DNA of 64,000 bases from Sycobia sp. Sy_11 (taxonomy: Eukaryota; Arthropoda; Insecta; Hymenoptera; Epichrysomallidae): contig JACCIC010000125.1 in assembly GCA_018907035.1 (NCBI GenBank), positions 1,600,514 through 1,664,513 on the forward strand, in the 5' to 3' direction. The notes under the pieces were generated by a model. That model was not told the DNA's origin. It did no database searches and saw only the letters and a program-made list of their open reading frames with translations. Made by a program: the position numbers and the translations under genes. Below, piece by piece: positions 48,180-59,567 of this stretch. Position 1 is the first letter of the stretch. The number at the start of each line of letters is the position of its first letter.

Positions 48180-49330
48180 AATGCTTGCCCATATACTGTA
48201 TACTGAAAGCGAGTTATTTTTCTTTGCCGCTCCCACACCTTGCATCCTCTTAGTTTCGATCGAGGATAATATCTATGCGTTTGTAAAAGGGAGTGAGTAT
48301 GGAAAACCAGAGTACAAGTATCTATTTTGAAAGAGGCCCACTTCTCGGAAAAGCATGGGAAAGGGTCGGAATAGAGGCAGACACTGGTGCAAGTGAGGTA
48401 GACCGTTGTCAATCAGTATAATCTGCTTAAAGTCATAATGCACTTTGCGTTGGTGGTTATGAATGTCTATCGTTATAGAAAACAGGTACACCAATACTGA
48501 AAGCGACTTATTTTTCTTTGCCGGGCTCACGCCCCCCCTCCCCCCTGCACCCTCATTAGTATAATCCGCTTACCTGTTCTAATGCGCTTGCCGCAGATGC
48601 ACGTGCAAGACCGAGGTGAACTCATCAATTAGGATAACTATAACCAAGATGATTTTCTTTTTCTTTGTAACTCTCTAGATTTGTATCTTGTTGATTTCGA
48701 CCGAGTATAATATCCTTGCGATTGAAAAGAAGGGAGTGACTGCGGGAAACCAACGTATAGTTCGATTTTCGAAAAGGTACACTGTTTGGAAGGAGCATAT
48801 GAAAGCGGGTCTGACGAGAGGCGAGCACGTGCACCTCTTGACCAACTGACTGAGGTTAACTCATCAATTAGGGTAATGCGCTTTCCGTTGATGGTTATAA
48901 ATGTCTATTGTTATAGCTAACACGGGAGACAATACGATATACTGTAAGCAAGATCATGTTTCTATTTTTCTTTGTCACTCCCTCGCTTTAAATCTTTACG
49001 ATTTCGGTAGAATACAACATCAATGCGATTGGAAATCCAAAGGAGTGACTGTGGGAAACCAGCATATAGGCGTTCTATTTTCAAATGGTTTATTTCTTGG
49101 CAGGAACATGGAAAAGTAGGTCGGAGGAGAGGCGAACACGTGCGCCTCTCGATATACTGACCGAGGGTGACTGATCATATAGTTTAATCCGCTTATCGTT
49201 AATGGTTATAGATGAGTATTGTTATAAGGAACAGGTGAGATCATATTAAATGCTGGAAGCGAGGTATTTTTTCTTTATTAGTGCTACGCTTTCTCGCTCG
49301 AATAAAGAAGAACGTGAAACCGCCTAAAAT
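48180..49330. repeat. Degenerate tandem repeat, about 300-bp unit, four to five copies
   Basis: Phrases such as CTGAAAGCGA followed by TTATTTTTCTTTGCC recur at about 48199, 48493 and 49252, with weaker copies near 48655 and 48950. Each unit also contains GGGAGTGACT and CCGAGG.GA-type phrases. Open frames across it are not consistent between copies, so it is not coding. It lies just left of the first gene of the young Polinton and may be part of that element's terminal or regulatory region. Confidence 0.7.
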
Positions 49331-49439
49331 CATAGATCATACGAGATAGACAGGTCATTAGAAAGATTATAGCGAGCGATTGTGGGGAAAAATTTTGTCT
49401 TTGCTAGGCGCACGCTTAGCTCATTATTGCGTTTGGAGT

Positions 49440-49880
49440 GATACAATTTCCACCAATGACGAGTAACGTACGCTTCACCGAGTCTCAGAGGGAGGAGAAA
49501 ATTTGTCTTCCTCCACCAATGAGGAATAATATACGCTTTGCCGTGGCTGAGAGGCAGGAGGTTACAATTTTCATTTGGTCCATCAGAAAAATCTAACCGA
49601 TCACCATACAAGTAAGTGGTGGGAGGGGGATGGATTATCAAGGAGGGAGGAGAAAACTTGTGCTCCAGCACCAATGAGAAAAATTTTCTTGCATCAAAGT
49701 AGAAGGGGTGAACCATCCTTCCCATAAGATAGTAAACGAAGGCGGTTCTTCTTCTTTTTTTTAACCAATAGAAACGTTTTCTCATAAAAGGTCAGCACTG
49801 GAAAACTGTATAAAAGCGGAATCGCAGTCAGTTTTTCCATCACAATCTGCCTTCAAATTTCAAAGATTAATAATATTAAA
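49440..49880 (+). promoter_or_regulatory. CCAAT/TATA promoter of the RS-rich gene
   Basis: Four CCAAT boxes lie at 49453-49457, 49516-49520, 49671-49675 and 49765-49769; three share the flank CACCAATGA. TATAAAAG is at 49809-49816. A start site about 25-33 bp downstream (49835-49845) would leave a leader of about 50 nt before the ATG at 49891. Purine-rich GGGAGGAG phrases recur between the boxes. Confidence 0.65.
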
Positions 49881-49890
49881 AATTAGAAAA

Positions 49891-50687
49891 ATGAAGGTAG
49901 CTGTGAGCACGGCAGGCAGCAGCAGAAGCAACGGCAACATCAACAGCAACAGCATCAGCACCGGGAAGCGGCTGCCTGCTGTGGAAAAGGCTCCCCGAAG
50001 CAGGGGGAAGTACTTGAAATCAATCGACCTGTTTGGGGAGGAAGAACATGAGGAGGAGGATGCGCGGCCGACGACACCCATTTCAATTGTTGCAGCGTCA
50101 CTGACAAGGGCTGTAACGCCCTGCCTTGAAGAAGAGGCAAGGAGCAGATTTCCAGGCACCGCAACCGACTGGAAAGCGCTCTATCGAAGAGCGCAGGAGA
50201 TGACGGAAGCCATCCGTCAAGCGGTCAAATTCGCGGAATTATTCGAAAAGCTAGATGGAGGTAAGGAAAATAATAATTTGTTATAATATTCTTCTATTTT
50301 AAATATATTTATTTATATATAATTTATACAATATATTATATAATATAAATATTAAATAATATATTTATTTATATATATATAAAATATATTTAATTTTATA
50401 TTTAATTAATATTAATATGTATGATTTTTTGTTTATCTGTTATAGGGACGAAGAATGGAAGCGATGGGCATCGCAAACGGTCAAGGAGCCGTTCGGTGAG
50501 GGAGGGAAGAACACGAAGCCGTCCTAGAACGCCGAGGATGACGCAGCATCACAGCCGCAGCCCATCCATCGCAAGTATGCGATATTCAAGCTGCTCGAGC
50601 GTTGAGGAAATCAACGCCGAACTTCCCCCAGCGCAGCCAAGGATAGTGCAAGATGTAAGATTAGAAAAAAAAATGCAATTAAATTGA
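49891..50687 (+). CDS. Spliced RS-rich protein, function unknown
   Basis: Exon 1 is 49891-50260 and exon 2 is 50446-50687, joined by a 185-bp AT-rich intron with GTAAGG donor and TTATAG acceptor; the join keeps frame and gives 203 codons. The N-terminal part has Ser/Asn-rich and acidic segments (GEEEHEEEDARP), followed by a likely helix (ALYRRAQEMTEAIRQAVKF). Exon 2 encodes an Arg-Ser domain (RKRSRSRSVREGRTRSRPRT) and ends with an amphipathic tail. RS domains usually mediate protein-protein or RNA contacts in splicing, or act as basic nucleic-acid-binding tails in viral proteins. It sits left of the Polinton genes under a CCAAT/TATA promoter, and a decayed homologue lies at 40925-41599. It may be element cargo or a host-derived gene. 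I do not recognise its family. Confidence 0.7.
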
Positions 50688-50756
50688 ATAATATTGAATA
50701 ATAAGTATATTTATATGTAATATGTATATGTAATATGTATAGATAAAAATAAAAAA

Positions 50757-51232
50757 ATGTATGAAAATATTAAAGAAAGTGTATTGTAAAAGAAAATAAA
50801 TAAAAATAACTAAAGAAATGGAAAAAACAAAATTATGATGTTTTACCTTTTATCCTACCTTTCCTCATTGAATAAAGAACGTACATTAATAATAATTAAA
50901 TTAATTAACAGTAATAATTATATAATAGTAGATTTATAATATATAATAATAGTAATGTATGAAAAGATATGAATATATATTATTCAATATATATATTCAA
51001 TATATGAATAAAAATGTATGAAAATATTAAAGAAAGTGTATTGTAAAAAAAAATAAGTAAAGAAATGTGAAAAAACAAAATTATGATGTTTTACCTTTTA
51101 TCCTACCTTTCCTCATAGAATAAAGAACGTACATTAATAATAATTTAATTAATTAACAATAATAATTATATAATAGTACATTTATAATATATAATAATAG
51201 TAATGTATAAAAATATATGAATATAAATTATT

Positions 51233-51285
<53 letters not shown>

Positions 51286-51500
51286 ATATATTCAATATAT
51301 GAATAAATTGAATGAAAAATTACAGAAAGTGTATTGTAAAAAAAATAAATAAAAATAAATAAAGAAATGGAAAAAAACAAAATTATGATGTTTTACCTTT
51401 TATCCTACCTTTCCTCATAGAATAAAGAACGTATATTAATAATTTAATTAATTAATAATAATAATTATATAATAGTACATTTACATTATCTCTTCTCAAC
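50757..51500. repeat. AT-rich tandem repeat, three copies of 250-300 bp
   Basis: The phrase TTTTACCTTTTATCCTACCT starts at 50841, 51089 and 51391, giving periods of 248 and 302 bp; flanking sequence in each copy is very similar. A (TA)n run at about 51236-51280 expands the second copy. The first copy carries several AATAAA signals that could end the RS-rich transcript. Confidence 0.9.
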
Positions 51501-51599
51501 AAAAAAAATAATTTCATCATAATTAATAAAATAATAATATCATTAATTAAAATAAATTGAAACAGTTTTTGTATTCAAGAATAGTATCTAAAACATTTT

Positions 51600-51960
51600 T
51601 TTTTATTTTTAAAAAATTGATAGTATCAAATTTTTTTCCTTCATTTAAAAAATTATTTTTTCATTTATTTACTATTCAGTTATTTTTATTTTATTAAATT
51701 ACTTCATTATTCTTTGACTTATTTTTTTTTTTTATTTTTAAAAAATTGATAGTATCAAATTTTTTCATTCATTTAAAAAATTATTTTTTCATTTATTTAC
51801 TATTTAGTTATTTTATTTTATTAAATTACTTCATTATTTTGACTTATTTCTTTTTAGTTTTAAAAAATTGATAGTATCAAATTTTTTTTCATTCATTTTT
51901 AAAATTGTTTTCATTGATTTACTATTTATTTTTTATTTTATTAAATTACTTCAATATATT
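51600..51960. repeat. Second AT-rich tandem repeat, three copies of about 125 bp
   Basis: TTGATAGTATCAAA (a small palindrome-like core) recurs at 51617, 51747 and 51868, each followed by TTTACTATT and TTATTTTATTAAATTACTTC. Between this repeat and 52170 the DNA is AT-rich with no gene seen. Confidence 0.88.
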
Positions 51961-52170
51961 TTTTTTTAAATTATTTAAAAACTAAAAAAAAAAAAAAATT
52001 ATAGGAATAATATAATATAAAAATTTATATTATACAATAATATTAATAATTGAAATAAAAATTACAAATCTGATTTTTTTCAAGATATATAGTATTTATT
52101 AATATAATTTTTTTACAAATTTCATTTTACAATAATGCTATTTTTAGTCAATTTCATCTCGTCCATATTT

Positions 52171-52916
52171 TTAACTCAAATAATTTTGCAACCATGTACG
52201 CATTATTGTGACATTCCGTATCGCACACATTGGTATACTTCGGCTGCATAATGGATGGTTGTGGCAAATCACATTTTGACCTTCACTCTGCAATGTTTGC
52301 AATGATGGACAATGTAGCTCCTCCTCCATATCAGATATAATTCTGGAATTAGAAAAAAAGTATAAGAAAGTATAAAAAAGTATGAAAAAAGTATGAAAAA
52401 GTATGAACAATGTATGAACATTGTATGAAAATATACTTTTCCATAAAGTTTATTTTTTATTACTTTCTGAAATATATACATGAAATAAATATAAAGATGA
52501 TTATAAGTATGCAAATTACTTACATATTTGGAAGAATGGTTGTCAACCATTCCTTCTTCTCTCGTCCCTTGACATATAATTTTTTTACTCCAGTACAGCA
52601 TATCTCCAATGTTCTTTGAAGCCTATGGTATGGAATGTCACCAGTATCCCATTCAAGCCCATGGTAATCACGCTGCAACCAGTGAACTGTTTTTTTTTTC
52701 ATTCCATGTCAAGTCACTCCATGGAAATGGTGGCTTAAAGATATACACTGTAGGTAGTGCACCTCTTTCCATACCTAATAAACTAAATTCCTTTAAAATG
52801 AAAGTTTGCGGGCCTCTTGTCTGAAAACCCTGCATGTCGCAGAAGAATACTTTATCTTTTGGACACTTCAGAATATTTTTTCTAAACATCACTTCGTATT
52901 CCCTCACTCTAGCCAT
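52171..52916 (-). pseudogene. Spliced probable nuclease-fold gene, one homopolymer frameshift
   Basis: On the minus strand, exon 1 (52916-52524) starts MARVREYEVMFRKNILK and contains VFFCDMQGFQT, a hydrophobic-acidic strand like the first strand of an RNase H-like fold, then FKPPFPWSDLTW. A run of ten A (52690-52699 as T) shifts the frame; the other frame continues with HWLQRDYHGLEWDTGDIPY and VKGREKKEWL. A GTAAGT donor, a 181-bp intron and a TTCCAG acceptor join it to exon 2 (52342-52171), which has CPSLQ, CHNHPLC and AIRNVTIMRTWLQNYL. I recall similar anonymous ORFs in insect genomes; the Cys/His pattern and fold suggest a nuclease-like protein, but this is inference. The frameshift could be a sequencing error in the homopolymer. 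Confidence 0.65.
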
Positions 52917-53612
52917 TCTCAGTTTATTTCTATTTACCGATAGTTAGAAGTATTGATTATGAATGCAAGTTATATGCTTATGCATTCATTTTTATAATAG
53001 TTCTCCCCCTCCTCGTGAAATGAGAACTGTCCTACAATTGGCTGAGAAAAATAAAATAGATTCGATTGGATGATGAAGATTGAATTTTTTTTGGTTGGTG
53101 ACAAGTCAATTCATCCCCTCTATTCTTAGAGAAAGTCACTTACGATTGGGCGTGGGAGAAGAAAAGCATTTGTACGTTGAGAAAGCAAGTAACGGTAGAT
53201 ATTTAGATGTTCCTAAACTCTACACGCCCCCCTCGTAGGAAATCACGTTTATGATTGGACGTTCAAGGAGAAAGGATGATATTTTGATTGGTTTTAGTCT
53301 ACATATATTCTTCTCATTCTAACACGCTATTGAATGTTTTCTATCGTAGGCTTGACATTGTGCTTCCACTTCTGTTTCCCCTTCTCCTTATTTTTCATTT
53401 TCCTTTAAAAGCGAGACAGTTTCTTGGAGGAACACAGTTTTTACACCACAGTTAAATAAGTTCAGTTTCATCTTTCTTATTTTTTCTATTGCCAGTTATA
53501 CAAGTGTGTTGTATTGTAACAGTGAATAAAGACGCAATATTAAGTGAAGTCTGATATATTTTAAATATTTTTTAAAATATATGTTATTAATTCACGTTAA
53601 AATAAAAGTAAA
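52917..53612. promoter_or_regulatory. Divergent promoter between nuclease-like gene and PolB
   Basis: Five ATTGG motifs (CCAAT on the minus strand) lie at 53037, 53065, 53145, 53254 and 53287. A TATAAAAA element on the minus strand (52989-52996) is placed for the leftward gene. TTTAAAAG at 53403-53410 is placed for the rightward PolB, followed by a leader of about 170 nt. All five boxes share one orientation. The arrangement suggests one CCAAT array serving both genes. Confidence 0.6.
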
Positions 53613-56600
53613 ATGGCTTATCTTTCGTCTGTCGAATTTCAAGTGAAACAACTTCGTGATATTTACGAACGTGTCAGTGAATTGAACGTAATCGAACTCA
53701 AGAATTATTCAACAATAACTGAACAGGCTTTGTTAGAGCTGAGAGAATTTGGAAAAAAACAAGGTCTCTCTCGAGCAGAAAATCAAAAATGTTTAACATC
53801 TCTTATTCATTTGTCATGTTTACAAGCAGGATTTCGGTTCTATCTTGATAGTGCAGCACCAATCGGAGGTAGTCTAATCCCTATCGAGTCAGCTAAAGTT
53901 GAATGGCGAGATGTTCAATCAGCTTTTAAAAATCGAATAAGGACAGGTGTTGTGGTTAATTTAAAACATGTGGACATTTTAAGTTTCTTGCTCGATGCAC
54001 AGAAGCTCTTTGAGGATAAAGTACAAGCATGCTTACAAGAATATGGTGCAATAAAAGTAAATTCTGATTTTATGTCAGAATTTTCCATGCAGAAAAATGG
54101 AGAGGAAACAACAGATATTAAATATTTCACAAGTATGAGTGCTACAGTATACATGTCTACTGATTTAGGCAAATGGTATGAGGAACATATTAAGGACCCT
54201 CTTCTTACTCATCTAGAAGAATTTCAGGAAAAAGATTCTGGATGGACATTAAAAAGTATTATAAGTTTGTGCATAAACATGAAAAAATTTTCACCTCACA
54301 AGGGAAGATCATTTATTCCTCTGCCAAAGTTCATAGCATCAAAAAGAGCATGTATCAATGTCCATAACACTGATAATCAATGCTTTAAATACGCTATTCT
54401 TTCAGCATTACATCCAAATGAAAAAAATCCTCAAAGAGTTCATAATTATGATAAATATGCAAACGAGTTGAACTTTGGTGATATAGAATTTCCTGTAAAA
54501 CTAAAAGATGTTTCCAAATTTGAAAAATGGAATAATATTTCAGTAAATGTTTATATGCTTAGAAAGTATGGATCGAAATATGAAGTATCACCTTGTCATA
54601 TTTCATTAAACAAGAAGGAGAAACATGCAAATCTTCTTCTCATTCAAGATTTCTACATCGATGAGTATGAAGAAAATAATATTTCTGATGATAATGGAAG
54701 TGTGCCTAAATTCCATTACGTTGCGATTAAAAGTATATCCAGACTTATAGGTTCACAAGTCAGCAAGACTCACCAAAAATTATACCATTGTGAAAGATAT
54801 TTACAACATTTTTATAGTGAAGAAAGGCTAGAAAATCATGAAAATGTTTGTAAAAATATTAACGATTGTCGAATAAATTTACCAAACTCATCGAATAATA
54901 TTTTAAAATTTGAAGATTATAATAAAGGGGAAAAAGTGCCTTTTGTAGTTTATGCTGATTTTGAATGCTTATTAAAACCTACAGAAAATGAAAATGCTTT
55001 TCAACTCCACCAGGCATACAGTATAGGATTTTATGTAAAATGTAGCTTTGATGACAAATTATCCGTTTACAAAGCATATAGACAGAATAGTGCAGACGAT
55101 GAGACACCCGCAAGTTGGTTTGTGCGTGAATTAAAATCAATTGGTGAGCAGATTGATCATCTCTATAAAAATCCAAAACCAATGAAACTCACAGATGATG
55201 AAGAGTTGACTTTTAAATGGTCGACCGTTTGCCATATATGTCGAAAACCATTTTTGGATGAGCAACTGGTAGTGCGAGATCACTGTCATTTAACAGGAAG
55301 GTAAATTTAATATAATAATTTAAAAGATAATTTAATATAATAAAGAAAAAGAAATTATTTTGCTAAATTAATTTTTTTCTCATTAGATTCAGAGTTGCTG
55401 CCCATAATTCCTGCAATTTGAACTATAAAGACTCGAAATTTATTCCAGTAATTTTTCACAATCTCAATTATGATACACACTTTATTTTAAAAGAAATTGG
55501 AACTTCTACACTGATGAAAGGTCGAGTTAACTTAATACCTCATAACAAGGAAAAATATATTTCCTTCACAAAGTATATGGATGACTGTGATGTAAGTTTT
55601 AGATTCTTAGATTCTTGGCGATTTTTGCCATCATCTTTAGAGAAACTTGCGTCTTATCTAGATAATGTACCAATAGCAATACAGGAATTTCAATTAGATG
55701 GATACTCAAACGAAAATATTGATCTTCTTAGACGTAAAGGAATATTTCCTTACGATTTTGTAGATGGACTTGATAAATTGATAACTACAAAACTGCCGTC
55801 GAAAAATGAATTTTATAATAAATTGACAGATTCAGGTATTAGTGAGGAAGACTATAAGCATGCTGTTCAAGTGTGGGAAAGTTTTAATATAAGAACATTA
55901 GGAGAGTATTCGGACTTATATTTAAAAACAGATGTTCTACTCTTAGCAGATGTCTTTGAAAGTTTTCGAGACACATCTATTAAAGCATACGGCTTATGTC
56001 CTGCACATTTTTACACTACTCCAGGATTAACATTTGCAGCAGCTCTAAAAATGACGAAGGTAGAATTAGAGCTTCTAACAGATATTGACATGTTATTATT
56101 TATTGAATCAGGCATTCGAGGTGGAATAAGTCAGTGCTGCAATCGATATGCAAAGGCAAATAATCCATACATGGGGCCGACATATGATGAAAAAAAGAAG
56201 ACAAAGACACTTTTATATTATGATATAAATAATTTGTATGGATGGGCGATGGTGCAGCATTTACCAGTTGGAAAATTTAAATGGGTTGATTATGAGTCAA
56301 ATCGTGACTTTTTCAATACGCCATCAGATTCGGACGTAGGTTATATTGCTGAAGTAGATTTGGAGTATCCTGAGGAAATACATGATATTCATCGTGATTT
56401 ACCTTTCTGTGCCGAGCATCGTACACCACCTGACTCAAAACAAAAGAAACTTCTAACTACTTTGAACGATAAAACAAGGTATATAATTCATTATCGCGCC
56501 CTTAAGCAAGCGCTCGACAATTGTCTTCGATTGAAAAAGTACATAGAATTTTGAGCTTTGAACAGAAACCTTGGTTAAAATCATATGTTGTACTAAATAC

Positions 56601-57970
56601 TGAAAAGCGAAAGCATGCAAAGAATGAGTTTGAAAAACTCTTTTATAAACTGTTAATTAATGCTGTTTATGGAAAATGTATTGAGCGAGAGCGATCTCGC
56701 GTTGATGTACGGTTAGTAAATAAATTTACTGGCCGATATGGAGCAGAAGCACGCATAGCTCTACCTAATTATCATAGCTGTGCAATTTTTGATGAAAATT
56801 AAGTTGCTATTCAGCTGAAAAAAACAAGTGTAACAATCAAAAAGCCTATATACGTTGGGCTTTGTATCCTCGATTTATCAAAAACATTAGTCTACGATTT
56901 TCACTACTCTTACATGAAACAGCGAGTGGGCGAAAAGTGTAAGCTCTTGTATACTGACACTGATAGCTTGATATATGAAGTAGAGGACATTGATATGTAT
57001 CAAATAATGAAAGAAGATATTCATAGATTTGATACTTCTGATTATGATGAAAATAATCAGTATGGAATTCCACGCGAAAATAAAAAAATTCCTGGACTAA
57101 TGAAAGATGAATGTAATGGAAAGATCATGATGGAATTTATTGGTTTACGAAGTAAAATGTACAGTATTTTAGTTGATGGAGGAGGAACAGTAAAAAAGCT
57201 AAAGGATTAAATCGGGTGTAGTGAAGAAATCAATTACATTCGATGATTATAGAAGATGCCTGGAAGACCTCGTAATTATACAACGAGAGCAGTGCACCAT
57301 TCGCTCAAAATTACACATAGTGCATACAGAAAAACAGAAAAAAATTGCCCTAAGTCCATTTGATGATAAAAGATACTTATTGCCTAATACTACAGACACA
57401 TTACCTTGGGGTCACTATAAAATCCTAGAAGAGCAAATGTTGAAAGCTGCAAGTAAGGTAGAGAGGGAAATAATGGGAAGTACAGGTCAGCAAATCGAAG
57501 AGGAGGGTAAGGATAATGTGAGGGGATATGATGAGTCCAATGGAAAAAGAGCTCAAGTAGGTGTAGCTACTGGAGAAGAAGAGAGGGAGAATACAATCTG
57601 CAATGAGATTCGAGTCACGGCAGATGTACATGCAGAACAAGAGAGTAGGGATAAAGTAACTAATGAAAATCAAGTTATACGAGAAACAGTGACGCTCTAT
57701 AGTAATCAAGGTGAACCAATAAGGATTGAGTATAATATATCTGACGAACTAATGCACGAATGGAATCCTGAAGAAATTTTGAAAGTCTTGGAAGGGGTAA
57801 GCTCAGTTGAAGCTGAGGGAAGGGATGCACTCCGTGAGGCAATGGAAGAGGCAGAAATTATGGTGGGGAATCAGCTATATGAAGAGATGGAGGATGACGA
57901 GGAACTCATTCGAGCAGTTGAAGAGTATGAGAATTATCTGCCATCTCCAAAGAAAACAAGACTAATCTAA
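53613..57970 (+). pseudogene. Polinton protein-primed DNA polymerase B, spliced, recently inactivated
   Basis: Exon 1 is 53613-55300; a GTAAAT..TTAG intron (55301-55386) follows; exon 2 restores frame. A roughly 450-residue N-terminal region precedes the exonuclease motifs VVYADFEC, FHNLNYDTHFIL and YSDLYLKTDVLLLADV. The zinc-type motif CHICRKPF..DHCHLTGR spans the intron. Polymerase motif A is YYDINNLYGWAM, motif B KLLINAVYGKC and motif [12 protein letters not shown]. It ends LPWGHYK plus an acidic tail of about 165 residues to 57970. Lesions are one missing base near 56535, a TAA at 56800-56802 in frame, and shifts near 57190-57215. The enzyme would copy the element's DNA from a protein primer. 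Exon 1 alone is a 562-codon clean frame, so decay is recent. Confidence 0.92.
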
Positions 57971-58070
57971 TAAGGTTAGATTCGTAGTTAATTTTTTCTT
58001 TTAAAAAAAAAAATTAATTTTTTTTTACTATGTTAGAATTAAAAAGAAAAATTTTTTTCTTTTCTTTAGA

Positions 58071-58376
58071 ATGGACTTAGCTACTCTTAACAGGATATCT
58101 GAGAGCGAGTTCATGCCGCGGAAGAAATGTACAGAATTGGAGAAAAATCAGCAGTACATGGTGACTGCTCTTAAGCAAGTCTCTACAAGATATGGCACCA
58201 AAGTCGTTGCGGAGCTGGACGATAACTTTCAAATATTTTTGCCGCAAAAGATATCTTCGGCATTATTAAAAGAAGAAGAATTTTTCATAAATATGGCTAA
58301 CAAAGCAAATAAGCTTTGTTTATTTATAGTGTATCAAGGCGGTAGTTGTTTTAAGTTTAACACTTCGACTTCTTAA
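58071..58376 (+). CDS. Small protein, possible ssDNA-binding OB-fold
   Basis: A 101-codon frame starts at ATG 58071. It has the pattern of a short beta-rich domain: QQYMVTALKQVSTRYGTKVV, then ELDDNFQIFLPQKIS, then LCLFIVYQG. Small proteins of this form next to PolB in virus-like elements resemble the OB-fold ssDNA-binding type (K/Y..T.YG...V..L.....FLP), and that is my best guess. A polypyrimidine tract ending TTTCTTTAG abuts the ATG, so the leader may be spliced. It lies 100 bp after PolB on the same strand and faces the convergent integrase. Confidence 0.55.
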   Translation: MDLATLNRISESEFMPRKKCTELEKNQQYMVTALKQVSTRYGTKVVAELDDNFQIFLPQKISSALLKEEEFFINMANKANKLCLFIVYQGGSCFKFNTSTS

Positions 58377-58551
58377 ATATTAATAAAACACAGATAGATT
58401 AATTTCTTATCATTATTTATTTGTAAAAAAAAGAATTAAAACATGTATAACTTAATTACATAAATAAATATTATAATCATAATACACTGTCTTTCATATT
58501 TAATAACTAGTGAACTTCCACATATCCATATATTTTACTTTTATATTGCTT
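58377..58551. terminator. Convergent 3' ends with AATAAA signals
   Basis: AATAAA occurs on the plus strand just after the stop (58382-58387) and at about 58462-58467. The minus-strand integrase ends at 58552, so both transcripts finish in this 175-bp gap. Confidence 0.4.
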
Positions 58552-59505
58552 TCATTTAATTTCTTTTTTATTTATCCAACTATTATGCTCACTATTGAAT
58601 CCTAACCATTTAACATATACGCGGTTACCACTCCGTTTTAGCACTTTTTCTACTAGATAAATTTCAGAGAACTTAGTCTTTTGAATTTCAGTTTCATAAA
58701 AACCTCCAGATACAGGCTTATCGTAATAATCTTTAACGTGATAAGTTACTGGATCAGTTTTTACAATTCTTGACATTGTAAAAATTTCAGTAGACCAATT
58801 AGGTGTATAGCCTTTTTCAAAAATATGTTTTATTTTACTTATTCGTACATTATCTCCGACATTGTATTTCGGTTTTTTCCTTGCTATCATCTCAATTGAA
58901 AAACGCTTCTTCACCTCCCTTTCGTTTTCTTGGCTTACATTTTCAGGCTCAATTCCTATTGTTCGATGTTTTCTTGAATTGTAAGCTTTCAGTAAATCTG
59001 GTAGGATACCTATCCATTTGTAGTTTCCTTGTTTGCTGAATTGTATCCACATTGCATTTTTTAAGGTTCTATTAAATCATTCACAAATACTTGCATGAAG
59101 ATTACTGTGTGAAGAGTATAGATTTATCTTATACTTTTTCATGAGGTTTTGGAAGTGTGAATTGTAAAATTCTTTTCCTTGATCAGTTTGTAGATTTGAT
59201 GGTACTCTTCCATGTTTCAATATCGTATTCATAGCGAGAGTAACATCGTTACCATTCTTTGACTTTACTGGTTTAGCCCAAGCATACTTCGAAAATAAAT
59301 CTATAACAGTGAGTAAGTAACGAAACCCTTTATTCTCCTTAGAGTAGGATATCATTTCTACAAGATCTGCTTGCCAAGTTTCATCTATACCACGTATATC
59401 ATATTTTCTTCGCTTATATCTGCGACGGGCAGGTTTGTATAGCTCTTCAACCACTTTTTGTTTTATTTCCTGCTGACTTTGCCTTTGCTGATCTTGTCGG
59501 TGCAT
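58552..59505 (-). pseudogene. Polinton integrase with chromodomain, one nonsense codon
   Basis: The frame from 59505 reads a basic N-terminus (YKPARRRYKRRKYDIRGIDE), then the retroviral-type catalytic core with D in WQADLVEM, D in LQTDQGKEF and E in HASICE. A TGA at 59077-59079 comes immediately after that Glu; the same frame then continues (FNRTLKNAMW, PDLLKAYNSRKHRTIG, PNWSTEIF) and ends in a chromodomain (YLVEKVLKRSGNRVYVKWLG..W). The enzyme would insert the element into chromatin, the chromodomain guiding site choice. The stop is consistent with a C-to-T change at a CpG. No other lesion was seen. About 318 codons in total, a usual size. Confidence 0.93.
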
Positions 59506-59567
59506 TTGTTTTCCTGTTAATATCTATTATAATAGCATTCAAATTCGAAACTGATTTTGTCATAGTA

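Noticed and set aside
48125..49119. Several open frames of 60-95 codons in the 300-bp tandem repeats
   Set aside because: Frames are not conserved between repeat units and lie on both strands.
57425..57709. 94-codon minus-strand frame inside PolB
   Set aside because: Shadow of the acidic PolB tail; no motif.
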